From Nonomuraea aurantiaca (GTDB lineage: Bacteria > Actinomycetota > Actinomycetes > Streptosporangiales > Streptosporangiaceae): a stretch of 64,000 bases of DNA. The notes under the pieces are model-generated. The model saw only the letters and a program-made list of their open reading frames with translations. It ran no database searches and was not told where the DNA came from. How positions within the stretch are numbered: the stretch's first letter is position 1; the number at the start of each line of letters is the position of its first letter. The stretch spans positions 1 through 64,000 of the forward strand of contig NZ_JAIWNB010000010.1 in the NCBI RefSeq assembly GCF_020215705.1, in the 5' to 3' direction. Positions 8,559-16,902 of this stretch are shown here, piece after piece. Position numbers and translations under genes: made by a program.

Positions 8559-8836
8559 CACGTGCCCGGCGGGTTGATCTGCGTGTTGATCGAGCGCTCG
8601 CCGGTCGAGATAATGCCCGACACATCCCCGGTCACCCGTACGCCATCGCCCCGCGCGGCGCCGGCATCGCGCTCCGTGAGGGTCAGCCAGATCTGGGTCG
8701 CCGCGCCCAGGGCCACCAGCACGATCGCGGCCGCCCACCAGGCCCATGCCCAGTGCTGGGTCAGCATTCCCGTCGCCACGTTCACCGCCGCCGCCACCAC
8801 GACCGTGAACCCAGCCGCCATACCGCGTTTGACCAT
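8558..8836 (-). CDS. Small two-helix membrane protein coupled to the NB-ARC gene
   Basis: The 92-residue protein starts at an ATG four bases after GGGAGG. Two hydrophobic helices span about residues 8-24 and 30-50, followed by a soluble tail of about 40 residues. The tail contains RVTGDVSGIISTGERSINTQ. A related motif, GI(I/V)S(S/T)G followed by Asn, appears at the N-terminus of the NB-ARC protein encoded next. The stop codon overlaps the ATG of that gene. It could be the membrane anchor or effector of an NLR-like pair; this is inference from the coupling and the shared motif. Confidence 0.72.
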   Translation of the reverse strand: MVKRGMAAGFTVVVAAAVNVATGMLTQHWAWAWWAAAIVLVALGAATQIWLTLTERDAGAARGDGVRVTGDVSGIISTGERSINTQINPPGT

Positions 8837-9071
8837 CACGCCTCCCGGCCTGCCGCTGTACAGCGAATTGTTCCTGCTGGCTCATGCACCGCGCCAGAGG
8901 CAAGTCGGCCTTCTCTCGGGCGGTCAGCTGGTAGTGGTCTCGATCAGGGTCGTGAGCTGCGCGTGGTCGTCAGCGGTGGCGTGCCATCCAAGGCTCCTGT
9001 GTGAGGCATGGTCAGAATGAGAAACCCGACACCGCACACCTGCCGTCGCCGGGTTTCCGCAGGTGAACGCC

Positions 9072-9142
9072 CTACTTGAGGAGCTGCCGGGCCATCACCA
9101 TGCGCTGGATCTGGTTGGTGCCCTCGTAGATTTGGGTGATCT
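9072..9142. repeat. Left copy of acd 3' end (candidate attL)
   Basis: These 71 bp match 16832-16902 with four mismatches. In the frame of the dehydrogenase (minus strand) all four are synonymous third-position changes, and the copy keeps the TAG stop and the catalytic-Glu motif IYEGTNQIQR. Similarity ends abruptly after 9142. Confidence 0.8.
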
Positions 9143-9247
9143 CCGGCCCCGGATCCGGCCATCTGCGAAAACGGCTCGATCATGCGCCTGAGCAGGGATT
9201 ACGCTTGCGGGTGTCTCGCGTCACTTGTCACTGGTTTCGACTCTCCC

Positions 9248-9267
9248 ACGGAACAGCGACGGAACAG
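9248..9267 (+). repeat. Paired ACGGAACAG repeat, left
   Basis: Two ACGGAACAG units start at 9248 and 9259, 11 bp apart, 105 bp inside the left acd repeat. The same pair with the same spacing lies inside the right end. Candidate arm-type integrase or excisionase sites. Confidence 0.5.
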
Positions 9268-9285
9268 AGCAGGAGGCCCGTCTTC

Positions 9286-9660
9286 ATGTCGATCCCCAAG
9301 AAGGGCTCACGGCTCATCACAGTCGACGACGTCACTTACCGCTGGCGGGTCCGCCGCAAGCCCACGTACTGCCAGGGAAACAGCTGGGGTCCGCTGACCT
9401 TCGCCGTCGAGTCAACTGACGGGCCAGGGCGTTTTCTCGTGGTCTCGCTTCCCTGTTCTCGACCGGACGCATGGCTCGGGGAGCGGACGATGGCCATACG
9501 ACCGGCGCTCGTGACGGCGACTATACGCAGGGCTCGTGAGTGCGGCTGGGACCCGTGCCAAGCAGGCAACGCCTTCGACCTCAGCCTCACCGATGACACC
9601 CTGATCGACCTGATGAGCATTCAGCCACCCGCTTACGAGGTCCCTTTCATGCGGATATGA
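9286..9660 (+). CDS. Conserved actinobacterial protein of unknown function
   Basis: The 124-residue protein begins MSIPKKGSRLITVDDVTYRW and continues PTYCQGNSWGPLTFAVE, a pattern I recognise from short hypothetical proteins in many actinomycetes. The start is the ATG at 9286 after AGGAGG (9271-9276). The frame is open upstream but has no family similarity there. No signal peptide or membrane helix is visible. Function is unknown. It is the first gene inside the left end of the element and converges on the minus-strand gene at 10021. Confidence 0.65.
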   Translation: MSIPKKGSRLITVDDVTYRWRVRRKPTYCQGNSWGPLTFAVESTDGPGRFLVVSLPCSRPDAWLGERTMAIRPALVTATIRRARECGWDPCQAGNAFDLSLTDDTLIDLMSIQPPAYEVPFMRI

Positions 9661-9856
9661 CCGATCCCGAAAGACACCCGCATTAGGAGAGCGTGGTCGG
9701 TATTGGTTCGCCGCTAGGGATGACCTGCGAGAACACGCTCTGCGGCGCTTGCAGTCATATGATCATCCCGCGCATGTCCCCCATTGACCACGCGTCACAT
9801 GTCTGTGGCGATCGGGGCGGTGATGCCCGTCTGACACACGAGTCTTGATGAAGGTG

Positions 9857-9899
9857 AATCGCCCTGGGTTCGGCGGTCTCCATCAAACCCGGGGCGGTT
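9857..9899 (+). terminator. Hairpin between convergent genes
   Basis: A 14-bp stem (9857-9870 with 9886-9899) pairs AATCGCCCTGGGTT with AACCCGGGGCGGTT; the two imperfect positions are G-U pairs in RNA. The loop is 15 bases. Confidence 0.5.
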
Positions 9900-9971
9900 A
9901 ACAGGGCGGCTCCTGCGTCCAACTAAAGCAGGCTTCAACGAGCAAGGAGATACGACGTCAGCGGGCAACCA

Positions 9972-10019
9972 CTCCAATTTTTAGGCCCGAACAACCTCCT
10001 CCGCCAGGAGAAATTGGAG
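9972..10019 (-). terminator. Hairpin immediately after the 10021 gene
   Basis: CTCCAATTT (9972-9980) and AAATTGGAG (10011-10019) are perfect complements, enclosing a second short stem (CTCC/GGAG). The structure begins right after the TAG of the minus-strand gene. Confidence 0.6.
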
Positions 10020-10020
10020 A

Positions 10021-10647
10021 CTAAGCCCAAAGCTCTCCATCATCAGGCGGCACATCACGAAAGTAGGGCCCCTGGACGAATCGCGTGTGCTCACGGCTCA
10101 GCCACTCCGTGGTTAGGCGGACTCCGGTGATCCGCTCCACCAGAATGAGGGCGTGTGCCTTCCACTCGTCGAACGGCGTCGTCGTCGACGTCACTAACAG
10201 CCCCGAAAGAAGGCTGGCGAGTGGGGAAGGGTCACCGTCGGGCTCGGCTCCCCACTGGAAGCGGCACAGCTGTTCTCCGTTCCGGGCGTAGTGCAGGTTA
10301 TAGCGCCTGAGTGTGTCCCCGAGGTACAAAGACACGGCTTCCCCACCTCCGGAGAGCCGCGGCAGGGTTTCGGAGCCAGTCCAGTCGTCGGGTTCCATGA
10401 CGACGAACCACGAGTCCAACTCTCCGATGACCAACGTCTTTCCATGGCCAGACCACTGGACGTGGTGCCCTGCCTCCCCACTCGCCTCGGAGAGGGAGCG
10501 AGGCGCGACGCTCGAAAGCTCTCCTTCAAGCGCAACGGCCACGTCGTCGGCGCTCGCGGCGTGACACCAGGTGATGCTTCCGTTCGGAAGGGATTCGGCG
10601 AGGTCGGCGACGACGCCGCCGTAGAAGGATTCGAGATCCGTCGACAT
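10021..10647 (-). CDS. Protein of unknown function, DUF6461-like
   Basis: The 208-residue cytoplasmic protein begins at the ATG at 10647 (MSTDLESFYGG), not at the upstream in-frame codon at 10698 that adds unrelated residues. The order of short motifs, ITWCHAAS.DDVAVAL, then LVIGELDSWFVVMEPDDW, then a segment ending LCRFQWGAEPDG, recalls DUF6461-type actinobacterial proteins, but I cannot confirm membership. No catalytic motif stands out. It sits alone in the element cargo with hairpins on both sides. Confidence 0.6.
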   Translation of the reverse strand: MSTDLESFYGGVVADLAESLPNGSITWCHAASADDVAVALEGELSSVAPRSLSEASGEAGHHVQWSGHGKTLVIGELDSWFVVMEPDDWTGSETLPRLSGGGEAVSLYLGDTLRRYNLHYARNGEQLCRFQWGAEPDGDPSPLASLLSGLLVTSTTTPFDEWKAHALILVERITGVRLTTEWLSREHTRFVQGPYFRDVPPDDGELWA

Positions 10648-10678
10648 TGTTGTCCTTGAGAAAGAGCTGTTCGCTGCC

Positions 10679-10705
10679 GCCCTCCGTGAGGTGATCACGG
10701 AGGGC
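10679..10705 (-). terminator. Perfect 11-bp hairpin after the LamG gene
   Basis: GCCCTCCGTGA, loop GGTGA, TCACGGAGGGC. It lies 23 bases beyond the 3' end of the minus-strand FN3-LamG gene. Confidence 0.65.
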
Positions 10706-10727
10706 CGCAGCTTCTGGGATGGTCGGT

Positions 10728-13320
10728 CTAACCTTTGGGAGTCTTCACATAGAAGCTCTCGAAGGGATGCAATTTATCCTCTGCGTTGGCTGCGTCCGAG
10801 CCGAAGACTCGGTAGCTCTGCCAGAACCACCTCAGCTTGGAGCCGACGCTCCGGTTGTGGTCGTGGGCGATGAAGTCGACCGCAACGTTCCGGTTGGTAG
10901 TAGCCCCTGCGGATCCTTCGTGTGTGGCGGCGAAGGGATATTCGTCGCAGTCCTTACCCTTGGGTGACGGCTCTCCTCCAATGAGCAGTTGTGCGCAGTA
11001 CTTGACCGACTGTGCACGGTTTTGGCCGTCCCGAGTGGTGCTACTGGAGCGGTGAAGCGGCCCGATGTCGCGTGCGCCCGGGATCACCTTTGGCTCATCG
11101 GTCTTCTTGGGGTCGGTCTTTTCTGGCTCCTCCAACGCTTGCCGGATAAGGTCGGTTGACTCATTCATGATGGGGGAACCGTCCTTCCACCCGTAGATCA
11201 GCGGAGTCTGGAACGTAGGCACGTGTGCCGAGTAGACGCATCCCCCGTAGTAGCTCGCTAGTTCCTCTGATGTATCGCAGCGTACCGGCATGTCGATCAT
11301 CTTCGTGTTGATGAAAGGGGTCCGGACATTTGCCTGCCAGCCCAACGCAAGGGTTGGTGTGAACGTGCACACGCTAAGCCGATGCGGTCCCGTACTGGCG
11401 TTCTTGTTAGAGACGAACTCGAAGTACTGCTGCCGGTTCGCCGGGTCTCGCCATTGCGCGATGGTGGACGTGCGAGCCCCGCCACTCGATGGTGCGCAGT
11501 TCATGCCGCTTGGTGTGCCGCTGGCAATGTTCACGGTCAGGTCTGTAGTCTCGGGGAAAGAGATGGACCCGGATGAACCCGATATGTGTATGTCGTCGAC
11601 CCGAGCCCACATCTTGATCGTCCGGCTGTTGATGTTGCCGTTGTTCTGGTCGATTTCGGCGTAGGGTTTGCCACGCTCACCACCCGCGAAGGTGTGGCCG
11701 GCCACACTGAAGAGAAACTCCAGCTTCCCCTTGACCTTGTAGGTCGTTTTCCAGCCCCCGCCGCTTCCGGGGCAGCCGCACCACTCTCGCACCTTATCGG
11801 TGCTCGACTTTCCTACGGTTCGCACTGAACACCAGTTGTACGAATCGCGAACCCAGCCGTGCGGATATGTCGCCTTGCTGTTCGATTTACTACTGGCCGA
11901 GCACTTCTGGAAATCGAGCCGATTGGTGGGGAGTGTCGGCCACGGTCCCGGAGTGGCCGCAGCAACTTGGGTTCGACTCACTTGAGATTGAGCGGCGGAG
12001 TCCGACGCCTTTACGCTGAGCGCGTGCCAGGTGGTCCAGGGACCATTAACGCCTGCGGCGGTGATTCGGACCCGCCATCTCACCTTCTCGCCAGCCCGCA
12101 GCCGGTCCTTGGGGACCTGCAGCGTCACCTGGGAATCGTCGGGCTTGGCGGTGAACTGGCCCGACCAGATCAGCCGCTTACCCTCGGCCGTTTTGTCCGT
12201 CTTGGCGGCCTTTGCAAGCTTGTGCGCGACCTCCACTTCCACCTTTGCCTCACCGCTGCGCTCAGCGGGGAGCCACGCGGTCAGGTGGGGGGTTAGGGTG
12301 GAGGCGACGGTGACGCCGTCCGCGGAGCGGCTGCCGTTCACTGTCAGCTTCTCGATCGCGAAGGCAGGGTCGGCGGCGCTTGTGCGTTGCCGCTCGGCTG
12401 TCCCACTCGTTGCGGCGGCGGCACCGATGGGGGTGTTCATGTCGGTTTGGATTTGGGCTGCGGTCTGGGCGCGATTATAGACGCGTACTTCGTCGATCAC
12501 GCCCTTGAAATACTCGCCGTATATCGAGTTGCCACCGATGTGGAAGGCGCCGCCGTCGTCGAACAGATCGCCCGTGGCGAGGCCTTGGCCTACTCGGGCG
12601 CCGTTGAGGTACAGCCAGGCGGTAGCGCCGTCGTAGGTGACGGCGAGGTGGCTCCAGGTGTCGACCGGTAGCGATCCGCTTCCTGGGACCGAACTGAAGG
12701 CGTCGTCGGTGGCCAGCAGACCCATGGGCGTGGAGCCGTTGGAGGCGTACAGGCCGTAGCCGAGCTCGTCGATCGTGGCGTTGTCCTTGCCCATGACGGT
12801 GCGATAGCCATCGACGGCGCTGGGCTTGACCCAGGCCGACAGGGTCAGGGCGTTGGTCATCTTCAGCGAGGGTGAGTGGTTGACGGTGACCCAGCTGGAG
12901 GTGCCGTTGAAGGACAGGGCCTTGCCGTGCTTACCGTTTGCCCAGGTGGTATCGGTGGCCGCTCCGGTGTTGTTCTTCCCGGAGGAGTCGCCCACGGTCG
13001 TGCCCGTGCCCTCTTCCATGCCGTACGCGGCCACCAGGCCCGGGTTCGTCGGCGGGGCCGTGACGGTGGCCGAGACCTCGTTCGAGGGCGGGCTGAGGTT
13101 GCCGGCCGTGTCGGAGGCGCGGACCCGGTAGTAGTACGTCCCCGCCGCGAGGCCCGCGTCGATGAACGTGGTGGTCGGTGACGAGCCGACCTGGTTCGCG
13201 GCCGACGGGGTGAATCCCGGCGTCGTGGAGCGGTGAATCGTGTAGCCGTTCACGCCCACGTTGTCCGTCGAGCCCGTCCAGGTGAGCTGCGCGTTGCCGG
13301 GGCCGCCCGTCGCGGCGAGC
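10728..13320 (-). pseudogene. 5'-truncated FN3-LamG protein with NucA/NucB-like C-terminus
   Basis: About 864 C-terminal codons survive. In order they encode a fibronectin-III domain (NAQLTWTGSTDNVGVNGYTI to SPPSNEVSATV), a LamG/concanavalin-type domain (GLVAAYGMEEGTG to GVIDEVRVYNRAQ), a Cys-rich linker region, and a C-terminal segment with CDEYPFAATHEG. The last motif resembles the catalytic region of NucA/NucB-type extracellular DNases. Such proteins are large, secreted and often toxin-like. The start, signal peptide and earlier domains are missing: the frame runs into the antisense of repSA at about 13320. The stop and a downstream hairpin are intact. Confidence 0.7.
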
Positions 13321-13328
13321 TGCGCGAA

Positions 13329-14039
13329 CTCCGCGAACACCTCACCGTCTCCTTTACCAAGGTCGCCGAGTATCAGCGGCGCGGCGTCGTCCACTTCCAC
13401 GCCGTCATCCGCCTCGACGGACCCGGCGGCCCCACCGCAGCGCCCCCGGCCTGGGCCACCACCGACACCCTGGCCAACGCCGTCCAACACGCCGCCCGTG
13501 TCGTCAGCGCCCTGGTCCCCGCCATCGACGACCAACCCGCCCGCCTCTTCAAGTGGGGCCAACAACTCGACATCCGCCCCATCACCCTCGACGGCGACCT
13601 GACCGAACAAGCCGTCGCCGGCTACATCGCCAAGTACGCAACAAAGGCCGCCGAATGCGTCGGCACCCTGGACCGCCGAATCAACCCCCTCGAGAACCTC
13701 GACGCCTTCGATCTCCGCGACCACCCTCGGCGCCTCATCGCCGAGTGCATGCGTCTCGGAACCATCGAGGACCTGGCCGACCTCCGCCTCACCCAATGGG
13801 CGCACATGCTGGGCTTCCGCGGCCACTTCTCCACCCGCTCCCGCCGCTACTCCACCACCCTCGGCGCCCTTCGCGCCGCACGCGAAGATCACGTCCGTGA
13901 CCAGGAGTTCACCACCGGCCGCCTGCCCCTCTTCGCCGAGGACACCGTCTTCGTGATCAGCGAATGGACCTACGCGGGCAAAGGCCACTCCGCCGGAGAC
14001 CAACTCCTCGCCGCTGCCCTCGCCGGTGGCTGTCTATGA
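13329..14039 (+). pseudogene. repSA: C-terminal fragment of RepSA-type replication initiator
   Basis: About 236 codons match the C-terminal half of the pSAM2-type initiator that drives replication of AICEs: VSFTKVAEYQRRGVVHFHAV (with the HFH metal-binding motif of HUH rolling-circle proteins), then AGYIAKYATKAAE carrying the candidate Tyr, and a conserved tail. The N-terminal half is missing; upstream sequence belongs to the FN3 domain of an opposite-strand gene. A frame is open from 13233, but residues before about 33 are unrelated. The TGA overlaps the excisionase ATG (ATGA), the usual AICE arrangement. Confidence 0.75.
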
Positions 14040-14212
14040 ACACCTTTGCCAAGCTCTGGACTGTGGAGGACGTAGCCACCTTCCTTGGCGTCCCGGTCGC
14101 CACGCTCTACCAATGGCGGCACCACCGCACAGGCCCGAGAGGCCGCAAGATCGGCCGACACCTGCGCTACGTGCCCGAGGACGTCATGTCCTGGGTCCAG
14201 GGCCAGGAGTAG
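14036..14212 (+). CDS. xis: Excisionase (MerR-like HTH)
   Basis: The 58-residue basic protein has a MerR/excisionase-type winged helix-turn-helix: LWTVEDVATFLGVPVATLYQ, then W and GRHLRYVPEDVMSWV. It should bend the attachment site DNA and steer the integrase toward excision. The ATG overlaps the repSA stop (ATGA), and the integrase starts three bases after its stop, so all three are one operon. Confidence 0.85.
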   Translation: MNTFAKLWTVEDVATFLGVPVATLYQWRHHRTGPRGRKIGRHLRYVPEDVMSWVQGQE

Positions 14213-14215
14213 CCC

Positions 14216-15454
14216 ATGGCCTTCGTCAAGGACCTCTGGACCAAGACAGTCCGCACCCCGGACGGCAAGCCGCAGAAGGTCAAGACCGCACGCCACGGCA
14301 AGGGCAAGCGCTGGCTCGCCGTCTGGGTAGACCCCGACGGCAACGAGCGCTCGACCGCGTACGACCGCAAGGCCGACGCCGAGCGCAAGATCGCTACCAT
14401 GGGCGCCGATATCGCGCGCGGCGACTACATCGACCCGAACGCCGGCAAGGTGCTCTTCGGCGACCTCGCCGAACGGTGGCTCGCCTCTCGCATCGTGGAC
14501 CCATCGACCAAGATCCGGTACGAATACATCCACCGCCTCCACGTCGCACCGACCTACGGCAAGCGCCAGGTGAAGACCATCAAGCCATCCCAGATACAGG
14601 CGTGGATCAGTGACCTGAGCAGCCGCTTCGAGACCTCAACCGTACAGACGGCCTTTCTGGTCCTTCAGGGCATCCTCGACCTAGCCGTGGCCGACGAGGC
14701 GATCAAGCGGAGTCCCGCCAAGTCGCCGATCGTCCAGGTGCCGAAGCGCATCCCCGAAGAGATCACGGCGTGGTCGGACGAACGGGTCCACGCCCTGATC
14801 GACGCTCATCCGGCCCTCTTCCGCCTGCTCCCAATGCTCGGGGCCGCGTGCGGACTGCGGCAGGGTGAGCTGTTCGGCCTGGCGCTCGAAGACATCGACT
14901 TCGAGGAGCGCCTTGTTCGCGTCCGACGACAGATCAAGAAGCTGGGAGCCGACCACATCTTCGCCCTGCCGAAGAACGACCGTGAGCGGGTCGTACCGCT
15001 GCCTGACTGGGCCGCCGAGGCCATCAAGCGGCACGTCTCGGTCTATCCGCCATTGGCCTGCTCCCTGCCCTGGGAGAAGGTGGACGGCAAGCTCCGCACG
15101 CACAACCTGCTGTTCCGCTGGACGGACGACCGCTTCATCAAAGCCAGGAGCTACAGCGAAACTGTCTGGAAGCCCGCGCTCGTGGCTGCAGGCGTGATCC
15201 CGGCGCCAGACAAGGACACTCGCCAGCGGAGCCGCTACAACACCTCACGCAAGGAAGGGCTACACCAGTTCCGCCACTACTACGCCAGCGTCATGTTGGC
15301 CAGCGGCGTGTCGGTCAAGGAACTCGCCGAGTACCTGGGGCACGCCGACCCGGGCTTCACCCTCCGCGTGTACGCCCACATGATGCCCGGCTCCCACGAC
15401 CGTGCCCGCAGGGCCATCGACGACCGACTGTTCCGCCCCCGCGCCGCCTCATAA
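14216..15454 (+). CDS. int: Tyrosine site-specific integrase
   Basis: The 412-residue recombinase is complete. An Arm-binding region and SAM-like core-binding domain (about 80-165) precede the catalytic domain. Catalytic residues are visible: R215 in CGLRQGE, K near 253, H350 and R353 in LHQFRHYYAS, H376 in LGHADPG and Y386 in VYAHMM. It would integrate and excise the element at its attachment site, here suggested to be the 3' end of the dehydrogenase gene. It follows xis closely. Unlike typical AICEs, its 3' end lies about 1.4 kb from the nearest att-like repeat. Confidence 0.93.
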   Translation: MAFVKDLWTKTVRTPDGKPQKVKTARHGKGKRWLAVWVDPDGNERSTAYDRKADAERKIATMGADIARGDYIDPNAGKVLFGDLAERWLASRIVDPSTKIRYEYIHRLHVAPTYGKRQVKTIKPSQIQAWISDLSSRFETSTVQTAFLVLQGILDLAVADEAIKRSPAKSPIVQVPKRIPEEITAWSDERVHALIDAHPALFRLLPMLGAACGLRQGELFGLALEDIDFEERLVRVRRQIKKLGADHIFALPKNDRERVVPLPDWAAEAIKRHVSVYPPLACSLPWEKVDGKLRTHNLLFRWTDDRFIKARSYSETVWKPALVAAGVIPAPDKDTRQRSRYNTSRKEGLHQFRHYYASVMLASGVSVKELAEYLGHADPGFTLRVYAHMMPGSHDRARRAIDDRLFRPRAAS

Positions 15455-15565
15455 GCGGACCAGGGACCAGCCCCTCCCTGATCAACGCCACTCTCACGGA
15501 TCTCAAGGCTACTCACTGCCTGCGTGGGCGTGCCCGTACGGGCTCCTGACTGGCCGGGAACGCGA

Positions 15566-16626
15566 TCACTTAGCTGGCTTGACGAGGATGGTCGTCGCGG
15601 GATCCACGTCGCTGGCCCAGGCCAGCGTTGGCAGTTCGGCGCCGGACAGTCCGGCGAGCTGAAGTGCCGCTTGAGCCGACAGATGGGAGGAGTTGATGGA
15701 TTGCCCGTTCGCGACGGCGGCGTAGAACTGAGCGGCGTACGTAATGGCGTCGCCGTCATCGATCTCGTCCGCCATCCCGATGGCAAAGGGCGCGACCTCC
15801 TCGATGAGGCGATCGATCTGGGCGGCAGAGTTGCATGAGTTCAGGAGTACCAGCAGCGGAGGATCGTCCGTGGCTTTAACCGCGGCGGCGAAAGCGCGTG
15901 CGCTGACTACTACCCCGTCATGGTGCTCATCGCGTTCATCTTCGAACTCGATGAGGTCGTCGTCACTATGCCCAGAGAAGTGGACAACATGGGGGCGGAA
16001 TTTGGTGATCCCGTCGAGAAGATCAGCGGTCGTCGCAGCGGGACGTACATCAAGTTCGATGAGGTCTCGGTGCAGTGCAGACTCGACAGCGCTACGGATA
16101 CGCTTCTGCTCGCGCCCGACGCGCAGGTCCCCTGAGATGCTGCGCCCAAGATCAATACTCGCAGCTTCTCTGGCTTGGGAGCCCGTAGTTCTCGAATGGC
16201 TCTTTGCACTACCGACTCCGTGCGGCTGATGCGGTGTTGGAAAGATGCGCTCTCGGCTGCACGCTGACGCTGCGCTTGCTGCTGCTCACGCTGTCGCTGC
16301 TGTTCAGCCGCGTCGCGCTCGGCTTGCTCAGCCTTGGCGAGCTTGCCTTGCAAGCCAGCCTCGTCCTTGGCGTAACCAACCGCCTTATCCCCCCAGCGGC
16401 CGGCTTCTTTGCCAGCTGTCGCCGCGTCCTTCTCGAAGCGTTCAGCCTCGCGGAGCTTACTGTTTGTCGTGCTAGTGCTACTGGCCTTGGCCGCTGCCGT
16501 ACGCGCCTTGGCCGCCGCCGTACGTTTCCCGGTTTCCTTACTCCGGTACTCCCCAGCCTTCTTCTCCGCTTCGATGCGCTGTTTGCGTTTGCGCTCCAAC
16601 TGGCTCCGGTACTGACTCGCGCTCAT
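15566..16626 (-). pseudogene. Coiled-coil/CHAT protease gene with a frameshift
   Basis: The N-terminal part from the ATG at 16626 (after AAGGGGG) is a long charged coiled coil (SQYRSQLERKRKQRIEAEKK onward, to about residue 130). It leads into a caspase-like CHAT domain beginning KPEKLRVLILGAASQG. At about 16131-16140 the reading frame shifts. The next frame continues DLRVGREQKRIRSAVESAL, HFSGHSDDDL (catalytic His) and VLLNSCNSAAQ (catalytic Cys), and ends DVDPATTILVKPAK. One missing base explains both halves. Mutation, sequencing error or programmed frameshifting are all possible. CHAT proteases are common effectors in bacterial conflict systems. Confidence 0.8.
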
Positions 16627-16732
16627 CACCGACCCCCTTGTCAGCTCGCGATCACAGCCGCGTCGCAGCAGAGACTACAGAGGCTTACCGACACTTCACG
16701 GTCGGTTGGATCTCCCGCGCGTACGAGCTCTC

Positions 16733-16752
16733 ACGGAACAGCCACGGAACAT
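16733..16752 (+). repeat. Paired ACGGAACA repeat, right
   Basis: ACGGAACAG at 16733 and ACGGAACAT at 16744, 11 bp apart, in the same orientation as the left pair and about 80 bp inside the right acd repeat. Confidence 0.5.
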
Positions 16753-16831
16753 GGCCCTTCAGAGGCGTTGAGACCTACACAACGAACCCCACCCCCGAGA
16801 AGAAGAGAGCAGGGTTCTCACAGGTCAACGG

Positions 16832-16902
16832 CTATTTGAGGAGTTGCCGGGCCATGACCATGCGCTGGATCTGGTTGGTGCCCTCGTAGATCTGGGTGAT
16901 CT
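16832..16902. repeat. Right copy of acd 3' end (candidate attR, inside the gene)
   Basis: This is the 3' end of the intact dehydrogenase gene; it repeats at 9072-9142 in the same orientation with four synonymous differences. Confidence 0.8.

Larger units (their letters stand above)
9661..10020. other. Convergent intergenic region with two hairpins
   Basis: These 360 bases hold no supported gene. They contain two strong inverted repeats, listed separately, that probably terminate the convergent genes on either side. Confidence 0.5.
9072..16902. mobile_element. Integrated, partly decayed element bounded by acd 3'-end repeats
   Basis: Two direct copies of a 71-bp sequence, the 3' end of an acyl-CoA dehydrogenase gene, lie at 9072-9142 and 16832-16902. 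Just inside each is a paired repeat, ACGGAACAGCNACGGAACA. Between them are an intact tyrosine integrase, an excisionase and the C-terminal part of a RepSA-type initiator, the usual core of an actinomycete integrative and conjugative element (AICE). Cargo includes a truncated FN3-LamG gene, a frameshifted CHAT protease and two small genes. No Tra/FtsK translocase is present, so the element should not transfer itself. The integrase lies about 1.4 kb from the right repeat, farther than usual, so a nested insertion is possible. Confidence 0.65.

Noticed and set aside
9795..9977. Possible insertion-sequence remnant
   Set aside because: The 60-codon frame has no transposase motif; the inverted repeat is better explained as a terminator between convergent genes.
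13321..14003. Upstream continuation of the FN3-LamG frame
   Set aside because: It is the exact antisense of RepSA; FN3 similarity starts only at about 13320.
15455..15565. A tRNA-type attachment site next to the integrase
   Set aside because: No tRNA 3' end or T-loop sequence was recognised in the 111-base gap.
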